This document shows, in pieces, positions 60,259 through 64,000 of a stretch of 64,000 nt of DNA. The stretch comes from Caballeronia arvi. GTDB taxonomy: Bacteria > Pseudomonadota > Gammaproteobacteria > Burkholderiales > Burkholderiaceae. How positions within the stretch are numbered: the first letter of the stretch is position 1; each line of letters starts with the position of its first letter. Position numbers and translations under genes: made by a program. The notes beneath the pieces were generated by a model, which saw only the letters and a program-made list of their open reading frames with translations, was not told the origin of the DNA and did no database searches. Location: the NCBI RefSeq assembly GCF_001544695.2, contig NZ_FCOM02000023.1:44389-108388 (forward strand), given 5' to 3'.

Positions 60259-62682
60259 ATGAAGGGAAAGAAGAGGCAACGCTTGCTCGCGCTCACGCTT
60301 GGCGCGGCGCTATTCGGCCCGCTCGCGACGACAACAACTTTCGCCGATGCGCCGAACGTCGAAACCATTGCCGTTGCGGGACTTTCGCAGCCATCGGATA
60401 TTCTGATCGACCACTGGGGCGTGCCGCACATCTTCGCGGCGAATGACAGCGACGCGTTCTTCGTGCAGGGCTTCAACGCGGCGCGCGACCGGCTGTTCCA
60501 GATCGATCTATGGCGCCGGCGCGGCCTCGGCGAGCTCTCGGAAGTGTTCGGCCCGGCGTATGTGGAGCAGGACAAGGCCACGCGGCTCTTTCTCTATCGC
60601 GGCGACATGACGACCGAGTGGCAACGCTACGGTCCCGATGCAAAGCCTGCGGCGACGCGCTTCGCGGCGGGCGTGAATGCGTACGTCGACTGGCTTGCCG
60701 CGCATCCGGACCGTATGCCGTATGAATTTCGCAAGATCGGCTATTGGCCGGCGAAGTGGAGCGCCGATGATATCGTGCGCATTCGCAGCCACGGCCTCAC
60801 GAGGAATTTGACGAGCGAAGTGGCGCGTGCGCGCGTGACGTGCAAGAGCTCGCTCGATGCGGATACCGTGCGCTTCGGCTTGCAGCCGCCGTGGAAAGCG
60901 CAGATGCCCGCGGGCCTCGATCCCTGTCTGCCCGACGACGTGCTCAAGGTCTTCACGCTCGCAACGCAAGGCGTGCGCGTGACGAAGGAATCGATGAAGA
61001 GCGCGGATGCATCGACGACAGTCATTGCCGCCGCCGACAATCCCGAAGAAGTCACCGAAGGCAGCAACAACTGGGCCATCGCGCCATCGAAGTCGGCCAC
61101 GGGCCGCGCGATCATGGCTAACGATCCGCATCGTGCGTATGCCGCGCCGAGCCTGCGCTATATCCAGCAGATCAGCACGCCGACGCTCGACATCATCGGC
61201 GGCGGCGAGCCTTCCGCGCCGGGTATTTCCATCGGGCATAACGGCTCGATCGCTTACGGTCTCACGATATTCAATATCGATCAGGAAGATCTCTATGTGT
61301 ACGAGCTGAACCCGGCGAACCCGCGGCAGTATCGCTATAAAGGCAAATGGGAGCCGATGCGCGTCGTGCGCGAGCAGATCGCCGTGCGCAATGGTTCGCC
61401 CGTCACCGCGGATCTGCTGTTCACAAGACATGGTCCGGTGATCTATACGGAAGAAGGCAAGCATCGCGCATTCGCGGTGCGCACGGCGTGGCTCTCGCCG
61501 GGCATGTCGCCTTACTTCGATTCGATGCGTTACATGCGCGCCAAGAACTACGCGCAATTCAAGGCCGCGCTTGCGACGTGGGGCGCACCGACCGTCAATC
61601 AGGTCTTCGCGGACAAGGACGGCAACATCGGCTGGGTGCCGAGCGGCCTCGCGCCGATTCGCCCGAACTGGGACGGTCTCATGCCAGTGCCCGGCGATGG
61701 GCGCTATGAATGGGCGGGCTTCTGGCCGCGCGATGCAATGCCATCGGTGTATAACCCGGCGCAAGGTTATTTCACCACATCGAATGAAATGAACCTGCCC
61801 GCAGGTTATCCGTATGCGGAACGCAAACTCGGTTTCGAATGGACCAACGGTTCGCGGCATCAACGTATCGACGAGGTATTGAAGTCGCTGCCCAAGGTGT
61901 CGATCGAAGACTCGGAGCATTTGCAGAACGATATCGTTTCGATCCCGGCACGCAGGCTCGTCGCATTGCTCGGTCCGCTTTCGAGCGATGACGACGACAC
62001 GCGCGCAGCACTCGCCATGCTCAAGGGCTGGGACGCGCACATGGGCGCGGATTCATCGCAAGCGGCGCTCGAAGAAGTATGGCTATCGCGGCATCTCGGA
62101 CGAGCCTTCAAAGAAGCGGTGTTGCCGAAGAACGCGGCGTCGGCGTTCGGCGCTCCGGACACGGCCGTGATGCTCGACGCGCTCGAGCATCCCGAGACTC
62201 GCTTCGGCGATGGTGCGCAAGCCAAACGCGATGCCGTGCTGATTTCGAGTCTGCACGATGCGTATGTGGAGATGCGGCAACTGCAAGGCGCCGATGCGAG
62301 CCAGTGGCGATGGGGCAAGCTGCAGACGAACCTGAACGCGCATCCGCTCGCCGATGTCGTCGATGCGGACATGCGCGCGAAACTCAACGTCGGGCCGATC
62401 GGCAAAGGCGGCAGCGCATACACGCCGAATCAGTCGACATATCGCGCAAGCGATTTCCGCGAGACCAATGGTCCTTCGTTTCGCGTTGTCGTGGATGTCG
62501 GCAACTGGGACGCCTCGCGCGCGGTGAATCTGCCCGGAGAGTCGGGTGATCCGGATAACCCGCACTATCGCGATCTCGCGCAGATGTGGCTCGACGGGCA
62601 ATACTTTCCGCTGCTGTATTCACGCTCGGCTGTCGAAGCGGCGACGGAAAAGCGCGTGCATCTCGTGCCGGACACGCATTGA
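60259..62682 (+). CDS. Penicillin/acyl-homoserine-lactone acylase-family Ntn hydrolase
   Basis: This 807-residue proenzyme has a signal peptide ending near FADA, an alpha-subunit (about 30-240), a spacer and a beta-subunit starting at Ser269 in EGSNNWAIAPSKS, the autocatalytic N-terminal nucleophile. Family text NDPHRAYAAPS, SIAYGLTIFN and TRHGPV is present. Members hydrolyse amide bonds of penicillins, AHLs or lipopeptides in the periplasm. Specificity cannot be inferred. AAAGGAGACGCTCAG gives a good ribosome site. Confidence 0.88.
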   Translation: MKGKKRQRLLALTLGAALFGPLATTTTFADAPNVETIAVAGLSQPSDILIDHWGVPHIFAANDSDAFFVQGFNAARDRLFQIDLWRRRGLGELSEVFGPAYVEQDKATRLFLYRGDMTTEWQRYGPDAKPAATRFAAGVNAYVDWLAAHPDRMPYEFRKIGYWPAKWSADDIVRIRSHGLTRNLTSEVARARVTCKSSLDADTVRFGLQPPWKAQMPAGLDPCLPDDVLKVFTLATQGVRVTKESMKSADASTTVIAAADNPEEVTEGSNNWAIAPSKSATGRAIMANDPHRAYAAPSLRYIQQISTPTLDIIGGGEPSAPGISIGHNGSIAYGLTIFNIDQEDLYVYELNPANPRQYRYKGKWEPMRVVREQIAVRNGSPVTADLLFTRHGPVIYTEEGKHRAFAVRTAWLSPGMSPYFDSMRYMRAKNYAQFKAALATWGAPTVNQVFADKDGNIGWVPSGLAPIRPNWDGLMPVPGDGRYEWAGFWPRDAMPSVYNPAQGYFTTSNEMNLPAGYPYAERKLGFEWTNGSRHQRIDEVLKSLPKVSIEDSEHLQNDIVSIPARRLVALLGPLSSDDDDTRAALAMLKGWDAHMGADSSQAALEEVWLSRHLGRAFKEAVLPKNAASAFGAPDTAVMLDALEHPETRFGDGAQAKRDAVLISSLHDAYVEMRQLQGADASQWRWGKLQTNLNAHPLADVVDADMRAKLNVGPIGKGGSAYTPNQSTYRASDFRETNGPSFRVVVDVGNWDASRAVNLPGESGDPDNPHYRDLAQMWLDGQYFPLLYSRSAVEAATEKRVHLVPDTH

Positions 62683-63121
62683 GCATCGCTGTCGCGAATA
62701 GCATTGTTGCGGGATCGGCAAGGCATCTTCAACGCAAGCGGCGATGATCTTCGCGCCGCCTCGCGTCACAATCGAATCGCGGTGGACGGGTGCTGGCTGG
62801 CGCCTTACCGGACTCCTCATCCGGTTTCGTCCTCCGCGCCTCCCTCTTCTCCCCTCTGATAGTCCCGTTCGAAGCCGATGCGATGTCATGCGCTCTCGGC
62901 GGGAAATCTCGTCTTGTCGCGGGAATAGATGTCCACGTGCCCGGGTTAACTAATCGAAGCCTCAACGCTTGAAACCCAGGTGTCGATCGGAGTTAGCGCT
63001 TTACTCCGGTCCCATGCACCGCTCGAGTGAGTGTCGAAGCCGCGCAAGGGCCCTGTGCGTTCGATGAGGTTCGTGGATCGCCTGCGATCCGGTCAGCCTT
63101 TTCCTGTGGAGTGTGAACATC
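62683..63121. other. Gene-free region before the DUF4148 gene
   Basis: This 439-base stretch has no supported gene; short open frames here lack ribosome sites and have Arg/Pro-rich composition. A small 7-bp hairpin (GGATCGC-CT-GCGATCC, 63075-63090) lies just before the next gene. Confidence 0.55.
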
Positions 63122-63496
63122 ATGAACGCTATCGCCAAAGTTATCGTGTCCGTCGCTGTCATCGCTGCGCCTGCATTCGCTTTCGCACAGAGCCAGAACG
63201 CACCGCTGACTCGCGCACAAGTGAAAGCCGAGCTCGTGCAGTTGGAGCAAGCCGGCTATTCGCCTGCGATGGGCGAGCAAGCCAACTACCCCGCCGACAT
63301 CCAGGCTGCGGAAGCGAAGGTGGCTGAACAACAGAAGGCGAACGAAACCAATGAGGCCTATGGTGGCGCGCATTCTGGCGATGCGGCGTCGGGCCCCGGC
63401 TCGACACGTATGCCCATGTCGATGCGGCATGGGTCGTCATCGGCGTCGGATTGCGTCGGGCCTGCGGGATTCTGCACGCCTTTCTTTGGAAGCTGA
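63122..63496 (+). CDS. DUF4148-domain secreted protein
   Basis: This 124-residue protein has a signal peptide (AKVIVSVAVIAAPAFAFAQ) and the DUF4148 core LTRAQVKAELVQLEQAGYSP...YPADIQAAEAKVAEQ, a Burkholderiales-specific family of periplasmic proteins of unknown role. The C-terminal tail is Ser/Gly-rich with two Cys. ATG 63122 is used; a GTG three codons earlier is possible. Confidence 0.87.
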   Translation: MNAIAKVIVSVAVIAAPAFAFAQSQNAPLTRAQVKAELVQLEQAGYSPAMGEQANYPADIQAAEAKVAEQQKANETNEAYGGAHSGDAASGPGSTRMPMSMRHGSSSASDCVGPAGFCTPFFGS

Positions 63497-63622
63497 GGGT
63501 CGGGCGATCTTTAGGCGTGAGGAGATCAGCCACCGATGATTCTCGCGTTCGAAGTCTCAAATCGGGGAATCTGGATTTCGGACGTGTCATTCGGGTGTAG
63601 AAAAATAATTTGCGAAAGGGAC

Positions 63623-63651
63623 TTGCGATGAGTTCATCGGCCCGTCATAAT
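63623..63651 (+). promoter_or_regulatory. rRNA operon promoter
   Basis: TTGCGA (63623-63628), 17 bases, then CATAAT (63646-63651): a sigma-70-type promoter about 275 bases before the 16S start. AT-rich DNA lies upstream (63600-63612, TAGAAAAATAATT), as for an UP element. Confidence 0.8.
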
Positions 63652-63681
63652 CTCGTTTCTCTGCTGCAGACAACGCAGCGA

Positions 63682-63729
63682 CGCAAGACGGTGGTGAGGT
63701 TTGACGGTCTTGCGCAATGCTCTTTAAAA
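63682..63729 (+). promoter_or_regulatory. rrn leader antitermination signals (boxB-like hairpin and boxA)
   Basis: An 8-bp stem (CGCAAGAC 63682-63689 with GTCTTGCG 63707-63714) precedes boxA-like TGCTCTTTAAAA (63718-63729), which is close to the E. coli boxA TGCTCTTTAACA. Such leaders load the Nus antitermination complex on rRNA transcripts. Confidence 0.8.
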
Positions 63730-63925
63730 ACTAACAGCCGATAAGTGTGGGCGCTTGATGGCGAGTGCGGTTTCAGTCTTTCGGGGCTGGAGCAATAGCA
63801 AAAGTAATCAAGAGTCTCACACGAAGTATCAGAGGAAGGTTTTTCCATCTTTGGATGGAACAAATCATCGTCAGTACGTTGAGTGAGCGACCGGTTCTAC
63901 GGAACCGAAAACAGTAACAGGCATT

Positions 63926-64000
63926 GAACTGAAGAGTTTGATCCTGGCTCAGATTGAACGCTGGCGGCATGCCTTACACATGCAAGTCGAACGGCAGCAC
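63926..64000 (+). rRNA. 16S ribosomal RNA, 5' end only
   Basis: GAAGAGTTTGATCCTGGCTC, the universal 27F region, at 63931-63950, is followed by typical betaproteobacterial text (GGCGGCATGCCTTACACATG, then CAAGTCGAACGGCAGCAC). The mature 5' end should be near 63926. The gene runs off the right edge. Confidence 0.97.

Noticed and set aside
62744..62953. 69-codon frame before the DUF4148 gene
   Set aside because: No ribosome site, Arg/Pro-rich text and no recognisable family.

Overview
The window is chromosomal DNA from a high-GC betaproteobacterium of the Burkholderiaceae, most likely Burkholderia sensu lato (Caballeronia or Paraburkholderia type). The evidence is the 5' end of a 16S rRNA gene at the right edge with its leader, small DUF3563 and DUF4148 proteins, strong G/C third-position bias, and a typical gene mix (several MFS and ABC transporters, LysR and GntR regulators, hybrid histidine kinases). 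Nothing looks like a plasmid or phage.

Layout. 0-3.4 kb: the distal half of a C-P lyase operon (phnJ, cut at the left edge, then phnK, phnL, phnM). 3.5-5.0 kb: an aromatic-acid-type MFS permease ending in a strong terminator. 5.1-8.7 kb: a TpsB/FhaC-like outer-membrane transporter without an adjacent TpsA, and a Cache-domain chemoreceptor. 8.7-13.0 kb: a Tat-exported serine hydrolase lipoprotein, a VOC protein divergent from a LysR regulator, and an FUSC membrane protein. 13.06-13.69 kb: repeat element copy A. 13.7-25.3 kb: PAS hybrid kinase, PhoD-type phosphatase, AAA ATPase, DHA2 efflux pump, a two-component pair, DUF3563, and a Y-family polymerase behind a LexA box. 25.4-29.2 kb: tauD-like dioxygenase plus a sulfonate-type ABC importer. 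29.2-34.2 kb: LysR, aldo/keto reductase, MFS, exonuclease III, alpha/beta hydrolase. 34.31-36.12 kb: repeat element copy B, split by an IS110-family element. 36.1-37.5 kb: purine permease. 37.7-44.8 kb: a single-domain receiver, then an rsbR-S-T-X partner-switching module running directly into two histidine kinases. 44.9-54.9 kb: a GntR/FCD-controlled catabolic operon (SDR, BKACE, MBL hydrolase, sugar ABC importer with one fused double permease, gulonate-dehydrogenase-like enzyme, SMP-30 lactonase). 54.9-59.4 kb: a leftward drug-export operon (HlyD, ATPase, ABC-2 permease, outer-membrane factor). 59.7-63.5 kb: SnoaL-like protein, penicillin/AHL-acylase-family enzyme, DUF4148 protein. 63.6-64.0 kb: rRNA promoter, antitermination signals and the 16S start.

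The most notable signal is the IS110 element. Its 170-base left end folds into the expected bridge RNA. One internal loop carries two guides matching the exact site in copy B where the element sits, and a second loop carries two guides matching the element's own joined ends. Joining right end to left end would also create a TTGACT-17-TATAAC promoter driving that RNA. The target is conserved in both arms of the host repeat, so the element appears programmed to home to a genomic repeat family.

The host repeat is itself odd. It is about 630 bp with long inverted arms, a centre that lies in opposite orientation in the two copies, and a block of about 20 bases that differs between copies but is matched between the two arms of each copy. 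The coding DNA on all four flanks drifts toward G+T on the strand running into the element.

The rsb module has no sigma-B in view and appears to feed two-component kinases instead. One of these kinases has an RsbT-like N-terminus and a dead receiver domain.
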